Source of the DNA: Actinomycetota bacterium
Lineage (GTDB): Bacteria; Actinomycetota; Acidimicrobiia; Acidimicrobiales; CADCSY01
Length of the DNA: 44,631 nt
Reading direction: 5' to 3'
NCBI GenBank assembly: GCA_019348555.1
Contig: JAHWJH010000003.1
Location: forward strand, 1-44,631
Positions 1 to 7,903 of the stretch are shown here, one piece after another. The first letter of the stretch is position 1; every line of letters starts with the position of its first letter. The translations under genes were made by a program, and so were the position numbers. Below the pieces are notes generated by a model, which was given only the letters and a program-made list of their open reading frames with translations, made no database searches and was not told the DNA's origin.

Positions 1-331
1 CACCTGAGCCGTCGGATCCGCACGATGCCACGAGGACGAGGGACAGCGCCCATGAGAGCCAGCGCATGTTGCCGAGCACGCTAGTGCTCCGGGCGTACGT
101 CATGGCTGGTGACGCCGCACCTAACGTCCCGCTCGGAATCGCTCAGCCGACGGGTTCGCGCAGCGGGGATATCGGCGCTCATGCCGGTGATCTGACAAGT
201 TCGGACCTCACCGGCATATCCCGGCGAGGGTTCGCCATCGGCTCTTCGAGGCGCTCGAGTACCCCGTCGTAGGCTTCCAGAGCCGGTGGGACAGAACGGA
301 GGCCGAGAGCAAAAGTACTGGTCAGAAGGGG
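1..331. other. Left-edge region with no convincing gene
   Basis: I see no protein-coding gene here. The reading frames that stay open are short and give peptides without recognisable composition or motifs. The only structured element is a perfect 10-bp inverted repeat at 181-190 and 208-217, listed separately. The stretch lies downstream of the minus-strand tRNA-Ser gene. Confidence 0.6.
181..217. repeat. Perfect 10-bp inverted repeat
   Basis: ATGCCGGTGA at 181-190 is repeated inverted as TCACCGGCAT at 208-217, with a 17-nt spacer. No T-run follows on either strand. It could be a hairpin (terminator or processing signal downstream of the tRNA) or an operator for an unseen gene beyond the left edge. 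Its function is not known. Confidence 0.6.
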
Positions 332-414
332 CGGAGGGAGCGGGATTCGAACCCGCGGGGCTTCCGCCCAGAGGTTTTCAAGACCTCCGCATTCGGCCGC
401 TCTGCCATCCCTCC
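332..414 (-). tRNA. tRNA-Ser (anticodon UGA)
   Basis: On the minus strand the sequence folds as a class II tRNA. The acceptor stem GGAGGGA pairs with TCCCTCC. The anticodon stem GAGGT/ACCTC encloses the loop CTTGAAA with anticodon TGA. A long variable arm (GGGC/GCCC) is typical of tRNA-Ser, and the T-arm GCGGG-TTCGAAT-CCCGC is canonical. The discriminator base is G and CCA is not encoded. It reads UCA-type serine codons and lies just downstream of pheA on the same strand. Confidence 0.95.
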
Positions 415-450
415 TCGGCCGACACTAACGGCGACCGTCCACCACCGGCC

Positions 451-1380
451 TCAGCGGGAAGGATTCCGTATCTTCTGTCGGAGGTCGGTCAGCCACGCAT
501 CGGCCGCCTGCCAGGCGGCCTCTGCATCCCGGCGCAGGGCGTCACCGTGGTGTCCCGCCGCCGGATACGAACCGAGGAACTTCACATCGGCCAGCTTGGC
601 CTTGAGGTCCCTGAGGCAGTCGGCCACGAGCTCGTCGGCCACGTGGCCCTCGAAGTCGATGATGAAGCAGTACTCGCCGAGGCTGCGCTTCGTCGGGCGC
701 GACTCCAACTTGGTCAGGTTCACCGCCCGCGCGGCGAACTCCTGGAGGATCGCCAGCAGGCTGCCGGGGCGGTCGGCGTGCTGGAAGCACACCACCGTGG
801 TCTTGTCGTGGCCGGTCGGACCCATGATCCCGTTCCGCCCGACGAGCACGAAGCGGGTGGCGTTCTCGGGGTGGTCCTCGATGTCGGCCGCCACGACCTC
901 GAGGCCATAGAGCTCCGCCGCCAGCGAGGGTGCGACGGCCGCCATGCCCGGGGTCCCCGCACTGACGAGGCGGGCGGCTTCGGCGGTGGAGTTGGCGGCG
1001 ATCGTCGCCACACCGGGGAGCTCCCGGGCCAGGTAGCCCCGTACCTGGGCGGTGGCGTGGGGCATCGAGATCACGCTGGTGATCTGATCGAGCTGGGTGC
1101 CCGGCGCCGCCAGGAGGTTGAGCTGGATGCCCACGACCACTTCGCGCTGGATGAGCAGGTCGGTCTCGAAGGCCAGGGTGTCGAGCGTGACGTTCACGCT
1201 GCCCTCGATGGAGTTCTCGATCGGCACGAAGCCCAGGTCGACCTCGCCCTCGGCGGTTGCCGCCAGCACCTCGCCGATCGACCCCAGCGGCAGGAGCTTC
1301 CCCTGCGCCAGATCGTCCTGGGTGAGCAGGGCCTGCTCGGTGAAGGTGCCGTGAGGACCGAGGAAGCCGATGCTCGTCAC
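451..1380 (-). CDS. pheA: Prephenate dehydratase
   Basis: This 309-residue cytoplasmic enzyme converts prephenate to phenylpyruvate, the committed step to phenylalanine. The N-terminal catalytic PDT domain opens with GFLGPHGTFTEQA and contains FVPIENSIEGSVN. The C-terminal ACT domain contains the Phe-binding GSLLAILQEFAARAVNLTKLESRP segment split by ESRP, so allosteric inhibition by phenylalanine is expected. I chose the GTG at 1380 because the family starts right before this N-terminal motif; the frame stays open further upstream but codes low-quality sequence. A -10-like TACCCT (minus strand, 1389-1394) lies 8 nt before the GTG and no Shine-Dalgarno is visible, so the mRNA may be nearly leaderless. 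It is a monofunctional enzyme with no chorismate mutase domain. Confidence 0.95.
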   Translation of the reverse strand: MTSIGFLGPHGTFTEQALLTQDDLAQGKLLPLGSIGEVLAATAEGEVDLGFVPIENSIEGSVNVTLDTLAFETDLLIQREVVVGIQLNLLAAPGTQLDQITSVISMPHATAQVRGYLARELPGVATIAANSTAEAARLVSAGTPGMAAVAPSLAAELYGLEVVAADIEDHPENATRFVLVGRNGIMGPTGHDKTTVVCFQHADRPGSLLAILQEFAARAVNLTKLESRPTKRSLGEYCFIIDFEGHVADELVADCLRDLKAKLADVKFLGSYPAAGHHGDALRRDAEAAWQAADAWLTDLRQKIRNPSR

Positions 1381-1464
1381 GGAGCGACAGGGTAGACAGA
1401 TCCCTCCCCCGGTCGGACGTGGTCGTCCGATGACCGCCGACGAGGGACGGTCGGGCAGGATGAG

Positions 1465-2232
1465 GTGGTGGACGAGGCCGCCCTCGTGAAGCTTCTCGAC
1501 GATGTGCGACGTGGGGTGACGACGGCCGACGAGGCGGTGCTCGTGCTCCGGAGGCTGCCCTTCGTCGACCTCGGCTTCGCCCGGGTCGATCACCATCGCG
1601 GGCTGCGCCAGGGCGTCGCCGAAGCGGTCTACGCCCCAGGCAAGACGGCCCGGCAGTGCGCCGCCATCGTGGTCGAGCTGCTCGACCAGCCAGGAGGCCC
1701 GGTCCTGCTGACCAGGGCCAACTCCGAGCAGATCGACGCCTGCTCGGAGGTCTCGCCCGGAGGGCGGGTGACCGGCACGACGGTCGTATGGCGGCCGTCG
1801 GCCACGCGGCCTGAGCGGACGGTCGTGATGACGGCGGGTACCGCCGATCTCGCCGTGGCCGACGAGTGCGTCGCCACCCTCAACGCCTACGGCTTCGAGC
1901 CGTCGCGCCTCGACGACGTCGGCGTCGCCGGGTTGCACCGCCTCTTCGCCGACATCGACGTGGTGGCCGACGCCGACGCGGTGGTGGTCATCGCCGGCAT
2001 GGAGGGTGCCCTCGCCAGCGTCATCGGCGGGATCACGCCCGCACCGGTCATCGCCGTGCCGACCAGCGTGGGAAGGGGCGCGGGCCTGGAGGGCGTCACC
2101 GCCCTGCTCGGGATGATGGCCTCGTGCGCTGCGGGCGTCACCGTGGTGGGCATCGACAACGGCTTCGGGGCCGGGTGCGCCGTGGCCCGCATCCTCGACG
2201 TGCGCACGAAGTCGTCGGAGCACCGTGGCTGA
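1465..2232 (+). CDS. larB: Nickel-pincer cofactor biosynthesis protein LarB
   Basis: This 255-residue protein is related to PurE/AIR carboxylase. LarB carboxylates and hydrolyses nicotinic acid adenine dinucleotide to the P2CMN precursor of the nickel-pincer nucleotide cofactor. Family features visible are the GKT segment, the VMTAGTADLAVADE segment and the C-terminal VIAVPTSVGRGAGLEGVTAL loop that matches the PurE nucleotide-binding region. The GTG at 1465 and the next codon, GTG at 1468, are both possible starts. It overlaps larC by 8 nt, so translational coupling is likely. LarE (sulfur insertion) and LarA (racemase) are not in this window. Confidence 0.93.
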   Translation: MVDEAALVKLLDDVRRGVTTADEAVLVLRRLPFVDLGFARVDHHRGLRQGVAEAVYAPGKTARQCAAIVVELLDQPGGPVLLTRANSEQIDACSEVSPGGRVTGTTVVWRPSATRPERTVVMTAGTADLAVADECVATLNAYGFEPSRLDDVGVAGLHRLFADIDVVADADAVVVIAGMEGALASVIGGITPAPVIAVPTSVGRGAGLEGVTALLGMMASCAAGVTVVGIDNGFGAGCAVARILDVRTKSSEHRG

Positions 2233-3535
2233 GGGCCCGCCCACGGTGGCCTGGTTCCACTGCTTCGCCGGCATCGCCGGTGACATGGCGCTGGGCGCCC
2301 TGGTCGACGCCGGCGCCGACCTCGACGAGGTCCGTGCCCTCGTCGGTCGCATCCCGGTGACCGGCTGGAGCATCGAGGCGGAGGCGACCATGCGCAACGG
2401 CATAGCGGCCACCCGGGTCGTCGTCGCCGTCGAGCCCACGACGGTCACCCGGACCTACGCCCACATCGACGACCTGCTCGACCAGGCCCGCCTGCCCGAG
2501 CGGGTCCGCGATCGGGCGGCGGCCACGTTCGCGGCCATCGCCGCCGTGGAGGGCCGGCTGCACCGTCGACCGGTCGAGCAGGTGCACTTCCACGAGCTCG
2601 GCAGCGTCGACGCCATCGTCGACATCGTGGGAGTGGCTTCGGCGCTCGAGGTGCTCGGCGTCGAGCAGGTGTACGCCAGCCCTGTGGCCACCGGGCTCGG
2701 GATGGTGCGCAGCGCCCACGGCATGCTCCCGAACCCGGCTCCGGCGGTGGTGGAGCTGTTGTCGGGGGCGCCCACCCACGGGGTCGATGTCGCCGTGGAG
2801 CTGACCACCCCCACGGGTGCCGGCCTGCTCGCCGCCCTCTGTGAGGGCTGGGGAGCGATGCCGGCGATGACGATCGCCAGCAGCGGGTTCGGAGCCGGTA
2901 CCCGTGAGCTCGAGGAGTTGCCCAACCTCACCCAGGTGGTGATCGGTCGCCGAGTGACGGCCGATCTGGCCGGCCACGGCCAGCCGGTGGTGAAGCTGGA
3001 GGTGAACGTCGACGACGTCACCGGGGAGGTGCTCGCCCACGCCGTCGCCAGCCTGCTCGACGCCGGCGCGCACGACGCCTGGACCACGCCGATCGTGATG
3101 AAGAAGGGCCGCCCGGCCCACCTCGTCAGCGTGCTCGCCGACCCGGCCACCGCTGCCGAGCTGGCGGCGGTGCTGGCGCTCGAGACCGGCAGCCTGGGCG
3201 TGCGTTGGATGGTGCAGGAGCGACGGCCCGCGCCGCGCCACTTCGACGAGGTCGACGTGGGTGGGGTCGGCGTACGGGTGAAGGTGGCCGCCGACCGCGT
3301 CAAGGTGGAGCACGACGATGCCGCAGCCGCTGCCGCCGCCCTCGGTCTTCGGCTGTCCGAGGTCGTGACCCGGGCCGAAGAGGCCTGGCGCCGCCGGAGA
3401 GATCAAGGCCCGCTCTCCTCGGTACCCGACCACGACGACACCGTGGTCGACCTCCGCCCGAACGGACCGCTCCCGCCGGCTCCGCCGCACCCGCCACAGC
3501 CCTCGCCAGGTGGGCCTCCAGGCGAAGCCGGCTGA
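2225..3535 (+). CDS. larC: Nickel chelatase LarC, single uninterrupted frame
   Basis: This 436-residue protein inserts nickel into the bis-thiocarboxylate pincer nucleotide, the last step of cofactor formation. It starts with the family signature HCFAGIAGDMALGALVDAG and has the metal-site-rich HFHELGSVDAIVDIVG and the TPTGA motif. The C-terminal LarC2-type half contains LEVNVDDVTGEVL and MKKGRP. In Lactiplantibacillus the gene needs a programmed frameshift; here both halves are in one frame. The last ~40 residues are Pro/Gly-rich and probably disordered. The GTG start overlaps larB. Confidence 0.94.
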   Translation: MAEGPPTVAWFHCFAGIAGDMALGALVDAGADLDEVRALVGRIPVTGWSIEAEATMRNGIAATRVVVAVEPTTVTRTYAHIDDLLDQARLPERVRDRAAATFAAIAAVEGRLHRRPVEQVHFHELGSVDAIVDIVGVASALEVLGVEQVYASPVATGLGMVRSAHGMLPNPAPAVVELLSGAPTHGVDVAVELTTPTGAGLLAALCEGWGAMPAMTIASSGFGAGTRELEELPNLTQVVIGRRVTADLAGHGQPVVKLEVNVDDVTGEVLAHAVASLLDAGAHDAWTTPIVMKKGRPAHLVSVLADPATAAELAAVLALETGSLGVRWMVQERRPAPRHFDEVDVGGVGVRVKVAADRVKVEHDDAAAAAAALGLRLSEVVTRAEEAWRRRRDQGPLSSVPDHDDTVVDLRPNGPLPPAPPHPPQPSPGGPPGEAG

Positions 3536-3550
3536 GCACCGGGAGCCGGC

Positions 3551-4369
3551 GTGGAGGAGCTCGCGTACGCCTCGGCGCTGGCTCTGGCCGTGGTGATGGC
3601 CGTCGCCGGAGTGGCCAAGCTCCGGCATCGAGGTGTCACCGAGCGGGCGTTCCGCAGTCAGGGCCTGGCGTGGCCCGGGGCGTTGGCCATCGCCGTGCCC
3701 GCCACCGAGGTGGTCCTTGCCCTCGGGCTGGTCGTCGTCCCCGACTGGGCCGGCATGGCCACGCTGGCGGTGCTCGCCGGCTTCACCACGTTCCTCGTGC
3801 AGTCGGTCCGGCGGGGCCGAGCGCTGGGGTGCGGGTGCTTCGGGTCGACCCGTCCTCGCCCGGTGGGTGGCGTGGAGCTGGCTCGCAACGGCGTGCTGAT
3901 GGCCGGCGCCGGCTTCGTGGCGTTGGTGGCCGAGGCACCGAACTTGCCGGGGCTCACCTCGATCGTCGTGGTAGCCGTGGTCGCCGCCACATCGGCCGTG
4001 GGGCTGGCTCACCTCGGCCGTCGCCCCTGGCCGAACGATCCTGCACGACGCCAGGGGCTGCCTCGGGGAAGCAGGGCGCCGGCTCTTGCGGGTGGTCTCA
4101 CCGCTCCGGCGGGCGAGACCACCCTCGTGGCGTTCGTGGCCCCGAGTTGCCGAGGGTGCGCCGAGCTGCTGGCCGCCCTCGACCAGATGCCCCGCTCCGA
4201 GGTCGCGGTGCGGGTGGTCGCTCTCGACGACGACTCATCCGCGACCTTCACCGCCTATGGGGTCCGCTCGGCGCCGTATCTGGTCGTGGTGGACGAAGAC
4301 GGAGAGGTGCGCTCTTCGGGGCCGGCCACGTCGTTCGCCGACATCCGTCGCATCATGGCGCGCCAGTGA
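3551..4369 (+). CDS. MauE/DoxX-like membrane protein fused to a thioredoxin-like domain
   Basis: This 272-residue protein has four predicted transmembrane segments over residues ~5-160, in the MauE/DoxX redox-associated arrangement, with a Cys-Gly-Cys motif (residues 94-96, LGCGCFG). The C-terminal domain (from ~185) looks like a thioredoxin fold: VAFVAPSCRGCAELL carries a CxxC pair at Cys200/Cys203 and a cis-Pro-like SAPYLVVVDEDG follows. MauE family members are associated with disulfide formation or electron transfer. A role in membrane thiol-disulfide exchange is an inference. It starts with GTG 15 nt after larC, so it is likely in the lar operon, but a link to nickel-cofactor biology is unproven. 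Confidence 0.8.
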   Translation: MEELAYASALALAVVMAVAGVAKLRHRGVTERAFRSQGLAWPGALAIAVPATEVVLALGLVVVPDWAGMATLAVLAGFTTFLVQSVRRGRALGCGCFGSTRPRPVGGVELARNGVLMAGAGFVALVAEAPNLPGLTSIVVVAVVAATSAVGLAHLGRRPWPNDPARRQGLPRGSRAPALAGGLTAPAGETTLVAFVAPSCRGCAELLAALDQMPRSEVAVRVVALDDDSSATFTAYGVRSAPYLVVVDEDGEVRSSGPATSFADIRRIMARQ

Positions 4370-4379
4370 CGACCGCCGG

Positions 4380-5555
4380 TCATCGCCACCAGCCCTCCAG
4401 CCAACCCCGCCGCCGGCGCCGACCGAGGCGCTCGACCGCCACGCCGGTAGCGGAGGGCCCGGCGTCGACGGCGAGCTCCGTGCCCGCCACCGTCGCCGGA
4501 GCCGGGGTGAGCGGCCCGATGACGCCACGGGCCTTGAGCTCGCCGGCGACCGCCACGGCAACCGCAGCGGTGGGCACGGCGAGAAACGCGCCGATGAGGC
4601 CACCGATCACCGCTCCCCCGGTGAGGGCGGCGAGGATGACCACGGGATGCAGCCGCACGGCCCGCCCGAGCACCAGCGGCGCCACCAGATCACCCTCGAC
4701 CTGCTGGACCAGGACCACGACCCCCAGGGTGAGCAAGGCGTCGGTTGGCCCGCCGCTCACCAGGGCCACCAGCGCCGCCACCGCTCCGGCGGCCACGGCG
4801 CCCACCAGGGGGAAGAACGCCCCGAAGAAGGTGAGCAGCACCAGGGGCGCCACCAACGGGACACCGATGAGCACCAATCCGACCCCGATGATCACGGCGT
4901 CGACCACCGCCACCACGGCCGTCCCTCTGACGTAGCCCCCGAGCGCGGCCCAACCCCTCCGGGCCACCGCACGGGCGAGGTCGTGGTGCTCCTCCCTGAG
5001 CTGGCGGAGGCCGAACTCGCTCATCTGCTCGCCGTCCTTCACGAAGAAGAACGTGAGGACGAGGATCAACAGGAAGCCGGCAATGACCTCGGTGACCAAG
5101 ACGGCGCCGGCCACCACCCCAGAAGCGAGGCTGCTGCCGCTGGCGCGCAGCTGGTCGACCACCTGATCGGTGTAGCGGTCGATCTCCGCGGCCGAGAGCT
5201 CCAGGGGTCCCTCGACGAGCCATCTCTCGACCTGGAGCACGCCTTCCTCGACGGTGGGCCCCAGCCCGCTGAACTCCTTGACGACCGAGGGGGCCACGCC
5301 GGCGACGAGGCCGACGATCACGGCGACGACGCCCGCCAGCACCGTCCACGTGGCCAACAGCGGGGGGAAACCCTTGCGCTGCAGCCAGCGCACCGGGGGC
5401 ACGAGCACCGTGGCGAGCAACACGGCCACGATCGTCGGGAGCACCAGCAATCGAAGTCGGGCGAGGACGATCACCACCACGGCCACACCGGCCGCCACCA
5501 CCAGCGACTTGCCGGCGAACGAGGCCGCCCGGTCGAGGGGGTGATCCCGGCTCAT
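4380..5555 (-). CDS. AI-2E family transporter (UPF0118 permease)
   Basis: This 391-residue polytopic protein has the AI-2E exporter-like layout: two N-terminal transmembrane segments, a soluble helical stretch (~residues 95-150), then about six hydrophobic segments including FLLILVLTFFFVKDGEQM and the conserved GxFF.P-like FFGAFFPLVGAVAAG. Substrates vary across the family (AI-2 export, Na+/H+ antiport), so the cargo is unknown. The C-terminal ~45 residues end in an Arg-rich tail. The ATG at 5555 is preceded by a -10-like TAGACC at a 6-nt spacing and no Shine-Dalgarno, suggesting a leaderless mRNA. It converges on the upstream MauE-like gene with only 10 nt between stops. Confidence 0.88.
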   Translation of the reverse strand: MSRDHPLDRAASFAGKSLVVAAGVAVVVIVLARLRLLVLPTIVAVLLATVLVPPVRWLQRKGFPPLLATWTVLAGVVAVIVGLVAGVAPSVVKEFSGLGPTVEEGVLQVERWLVEGPLELSAAEIDRYTDQVVDQLRASGSSLASGVVAGAVLVTEVIAGFLLILVLTFFFVKDGEQMSEFGLRQLREEHHDLARAVARRGWAALGGYVRGTAVVAVVDAVIIGVGLVLIGVPLVAPLVLLTFFGAFFPLVGAVAAGAVAALVALVSGGPTDALLTLGVVVLVQQVEGDLVAPLVLGRAVRLHPVVILAALTGGAVIGGLIGAFLAVPTAAVAVAVAGELKARGVIGPLTPAPATVAGTELAVDAGPSATGVAVERLGRRRRRGWLEGWWR

Positions 5556-5561
5556 GGCCCC

Positions 5562-5567
5562 GGTCTA
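5562..5567 (-). promoter_or_regulatory. -10-like hexamer for the AI-2E permease gene
   Basis: TAGACC on the minus strand is separated by 6 nt (5556-5561) from the ATG at 5555. CCGACA, a partial -35 match, lies 18 nt further upstream. Transcription would begin at or next to the A of ATG. Confidence 0.55.
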
Positions 5568-5629
5568 CCCGGTGTCCGCAGAACCTGTCGGGATGGGTCG
5601 AAACGGACGGAGCTGGGCACACCAGGCGC

Positions 5630-6160
5630 ATGGACGCCATCACCTTGCTGAAGAACGACCACAAGACCGTTGAGCGGCTGTTCAAGCAGTTCGAGAAGGC
5701 GGAGAAAGCCGACGACGACAAGACCAAGGCGGAGGTCGTCGACAAGATCATCGCCGAGCTGAGCGTCCACGCCGCCATCGAGGAGCAGGTGTTCTACCCC
5801 GCCATCCGAGAGGCGGTCCCCGACACCGAGGACACCGTCCTCGAAGGCCTCGAGGAGCATCACATCGTCAAGTGGACGCTCTCCGAGCTGGAAGGGATGA
5901 CCCCCGACCACGAGCGATTCGACGCCAAGGTCACCGTGCTCATCGAGAGCGTGCGCCACCACGTCGAGGAGGAGGAAGCCGAGCTGTTCCCCGAGGTGCG
6001 CCAAGCCCTCGGCCGCAAGCGCCTCGGTGAGATCGGCGAGCGCTTGGAAAAGGCCAAGGAGACCGCCCCCAGCCGTCCGCAGCCGAAGGCTCCGGACACA
6101 CCTCCGGGAAACCTGCCCACCGGGAAGAAGAAGAAGAAGGTGGCGGCGGCGAGCTCCTGA
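5630..6160 (+). CDS. Hemerythrin (HHE) domain protein
   Basis: This 176-residue cytoplasmic protein has a four-helix hemerythrin/HHE cation-binding domain over residues 1-~130. Likely di-iron ligands are visible in LKNDHKTV, HAAIEEQVFYP, LEEHHIVKW and HHVEEEEAELFP, which provide the H...HxxxE...H...HxxxE pattern. The tail is Pro-rich and ends with a run of lysines. Such proteins bind oxygen, NO or iron in actinobacteria; the exact role here is not determined. It is monocistronic and converges on the molybdoenzyme gene. Confidence 0.9.
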   Translation: MDAITLLKNDHKTVERLFKQFEKAEKADDDKTKAEVVDKIIAELSVHAAIEEQVFYPAIREAVPDTEDTVLEGLEEHHIVKWTLSELEGMTPDHERFDAKVTVLIESVRHHVEEEEAELFPEVRQALGRKRLGEIGERLEKAKETAPSRPQPKAPDTPPGNLPTGKKKKKVAAASS

Positions 6161-6191
6161 CCCGCTCCCCGAGGATCAGACCGGGTCGAGC
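6153..6191. terminator. Hairpin overlapping both stop codons of a convergent pair
   Basis: GACCCG (6159-6164) pairs with CGGGTC (6182-6187). An outer GCTC/GAGC stem (6153-6156/6188-6191) is offset by a 2-nt bulge. The hairpin covers the stops of the hemerythrin gene (TGA 6158-6160) and the molybdoenzyme gene (TCA 6176-6178). It probably works as a bidirectional terminator; it lacks a T-run, as is common in actinobacteria. Confidence 0.5.
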
Positions 6192-7771
6192 ACGGTGACG
6201 GCGACGGCGTGGTAGCCGGTGGCTCCGTCGGGCCTCGGCAGGCTGCGGTCGGCGGTCTGGGTGCGCCCATCGCCGTCGGTGGCACGCACCCTGAGCTCGT
6301 GTCGCCCGGGGGTGGCGTCCCATCGGGAGCTCCACTGGCGCCAGGCATCGACGCCGAGCGCGTCGGCCAGGACCGCCTGCTCCCACGGTCCGTCGTCGAC
6401 TGCCACCTCCACCCGTGAGATGCCCCGGCTGGGCGCCCAGGCGACCCCGGCGATGGGTTGGTCACCCGCCCGGACCCGCGCTCCGAACCGGGGGACGTCG
6501 ATGCGGGCCTGGGTCTTGACCGGCCCCGACTTCGACCAGCCCCTCGGCACCCAGTAGCCGTCGAAGGCCTCGAAGGTGGTGAGCTCGATCTCGCTGAGCC
6601 ACTTGGTGGCCGAGACGTAGCCGTAGAGGCCGGCCACGACGAGGCGTGCCGGGAAGCCGTGGTCGAGGGGGAGCGGCTCCCCGTTCATCCCCACCGCGAC
6701 CAGCGCACCGCGCCCGTCGTAGGCGGCCTCGGTGGGAAAGCCCCCGGTCCAGCCGTCGATCGAGCGTCCCACGGTCTGGGTGGCACCGGCGCGTACACCG
6801 GCTCGGTCCAACAGCGTCGACAGCTCGACGCCCTGCCATCGGGCGTTGCCGACCAGGTCGCCACCCACCTCGTTGGAGACGCACGACAGGGTGATGTCGG
6901 CCTCGACCTGGTCGAGCTCGAGCAGGTCGGCGAAGGTCAGCTCGAGTGGCTCGTCGACCATGCCGGTCACCCGCAAGCGCCAGTCCTCGAGCTCCACCCG
7001 GGGCACGACCAGGGCTGTGTCGATGCGGTAGAAGTCGCGGTTGGGGGTGAACAACGGCGACAGGCCCTCGACGTCGAGGGCGGTGGCCGCCCCCGGCAGC
7101 GGCAGTGAGGCGGTCGGGGCCCCGAGAACCACGTCGGCCGGCCCCGATCCCGAGGCCAGCCGTCGTACCAGGCCTCTGCCGGCGGTGCCGGCGACGACCA
7201 CCACGCCTGCTGCGGTGGCCACCAGGCGTACGAACCGCCGCCGGCCCAGCCGGCTGCTTCCTGACGGCGCAGCCGCCGGAGCGCCTGGCCGACTCGACGC
7301 CACGACAAGGCGGCGAAGGACGGCCACGCCAGCCGCCACCGCCACAGCGCCGGTGAGCGACGAGCCCGCCCATGACGCGCCCGGTGTTCCCATGGCGGCG
7401 ACCACGCCGACGGCCCCGAAGGCGACGAAGCCGACGGCCGCCGCCCAGAAGCGCCGTGCCGCCAGGGCACCGAGGGCGCCCGCCAGCGCCAACGACACGC
7501 CGAGAACGCCGATCACCAGGGCGGTCTTGTCGGCGGTGCCGAACACGGCGATCGCCGCGTCCTCGATGGCGGGCGACACCCGGTCGATGACCTCCTGGCC
7601 GACGGAGGCGACGAGCGAAGGGGTCCAAGGCACGACGGCGGCGAGAACCTCGCTGGCGGCGAGTGCCACGCCTCCTGCCACCATGCCCGATGACACGGCC
7701 CGCCCCGGTGGCAGGGTGCGTCGGTGAGGCGGCTTCTCCAGTGACAGGGCACCCGGCAGGTCCGTCTTCAT
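6176..7771 (-). CDS. Membrane-anchored molybdopterin-dependent (sulfite oxidase-type) oxidoreductase
   Basis: This 531-residue protein has about four N-terminal transmembrane segments (residues ~25-160), then an RRRFVR segment followed by a further hydrophobic stretch. The molybdopterin domain follows (~250-440), with the Mo-ligand Cys in DITLSCVSNEVGG and the family motifs ARWQGVEL and GGFPTEAAYD. A C-terminal Ig-like Mo-co dimerisation domain (GISRVEVAVDDGPW) ends the protein. It belongs to the sulfite oxidase/YedY superfamily; the substrate is unknown. I chose the ATG at 7771 because GGAGGGG (7781-7787) sits 9 nt upstream; an in-frame ATG at 7798 is an alternative. It is divergent from a DtxR-family regulator. 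Confidence 0.88.
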   Translation of the reverse strand: MKTDLPGALSLEKPPHRRTLPPGRAVSSGMVAGGVALAASEVLAAVVPWTPSLVASVGQEVIDRVSPAIEDAAIAVFGTADKTALVIGVLGVSLALAGALGALAARRFWAAAVGFVAFGAVGVVAAMGTPGASWAGSSLTGAVAVAAGVAVLRRLVVASSRPGAPAAAPSGSSRLGRRRFVRLVATAAGVVVVAGTAGRGLVRRLASGSGPADVVLGAPTASLPLPGAATALDVEGLSPLFTPNRDFYRIDTALVVPRVELEDWRLRVTGMVDEPLELTFADLLELDQVEADITLSCVSNEVGGDLVGNARWQGVELSTLLDRAGVRAGATQTVGRSIDGWTGGFPTEAAYDGRGALVAVGMNGEPLPLDHGFPARLVVAGLYGYVSATKWLSEIELTTFEAFDGYWVPRGWSKSGPVKTQARIDVPRFGARVRAGDQPIAGVAWAPSRGISRVEVAVDDGPWEQAVLADALGVDAWRQWSSRWDATPGRHELRVRATDGDGRTQTADRSLPRPDGATGYHAVAVTVLDPV

Positions 7772-7816
7772 GACCTCGTGCCCCTCCGGTTCCAGCATCG
7801 TGCACCAAGTTGTACT

Positions 7817-7839
7817 CGGCGCCGTCCGTGCCGGCGCCG
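7817..7839. promoter_or_regulatory. Two copies of palindrome CGGCGCCG between divergent genes
   Basis: The self-complementary octamer CGGCGCCG occurs at 7817-7824 and 7832-7839, with centres 15 nt apart. It lies in the 132-bp gap between the molybdoenzyme gene and the DtxR-family regulator. It could be an operator pair or a hairpin. It does not match the AT-rich iron/manganese boxes usual for DtxR or MntR. Confidence 0.3.
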
Positions 7840-7903
7840 CGGCTTGCTCTCCGGTCGCATCCACGCCGTGACGGCGGCGCAGTAGCTTTCGACCTTCGCC
7901 ACC

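Noticed and set aside
66..272. A 68-codon frame near the left edge
   Set aside because: It has no Shine-Dalgarno, no family features and random-looking composition.
1381..2448. N-terminal extension of the pheA frame up to 2448
   Set aside because: The extension is antisense to larB/larC and has no family similarity; prephenate dehydratase begins at 1380.
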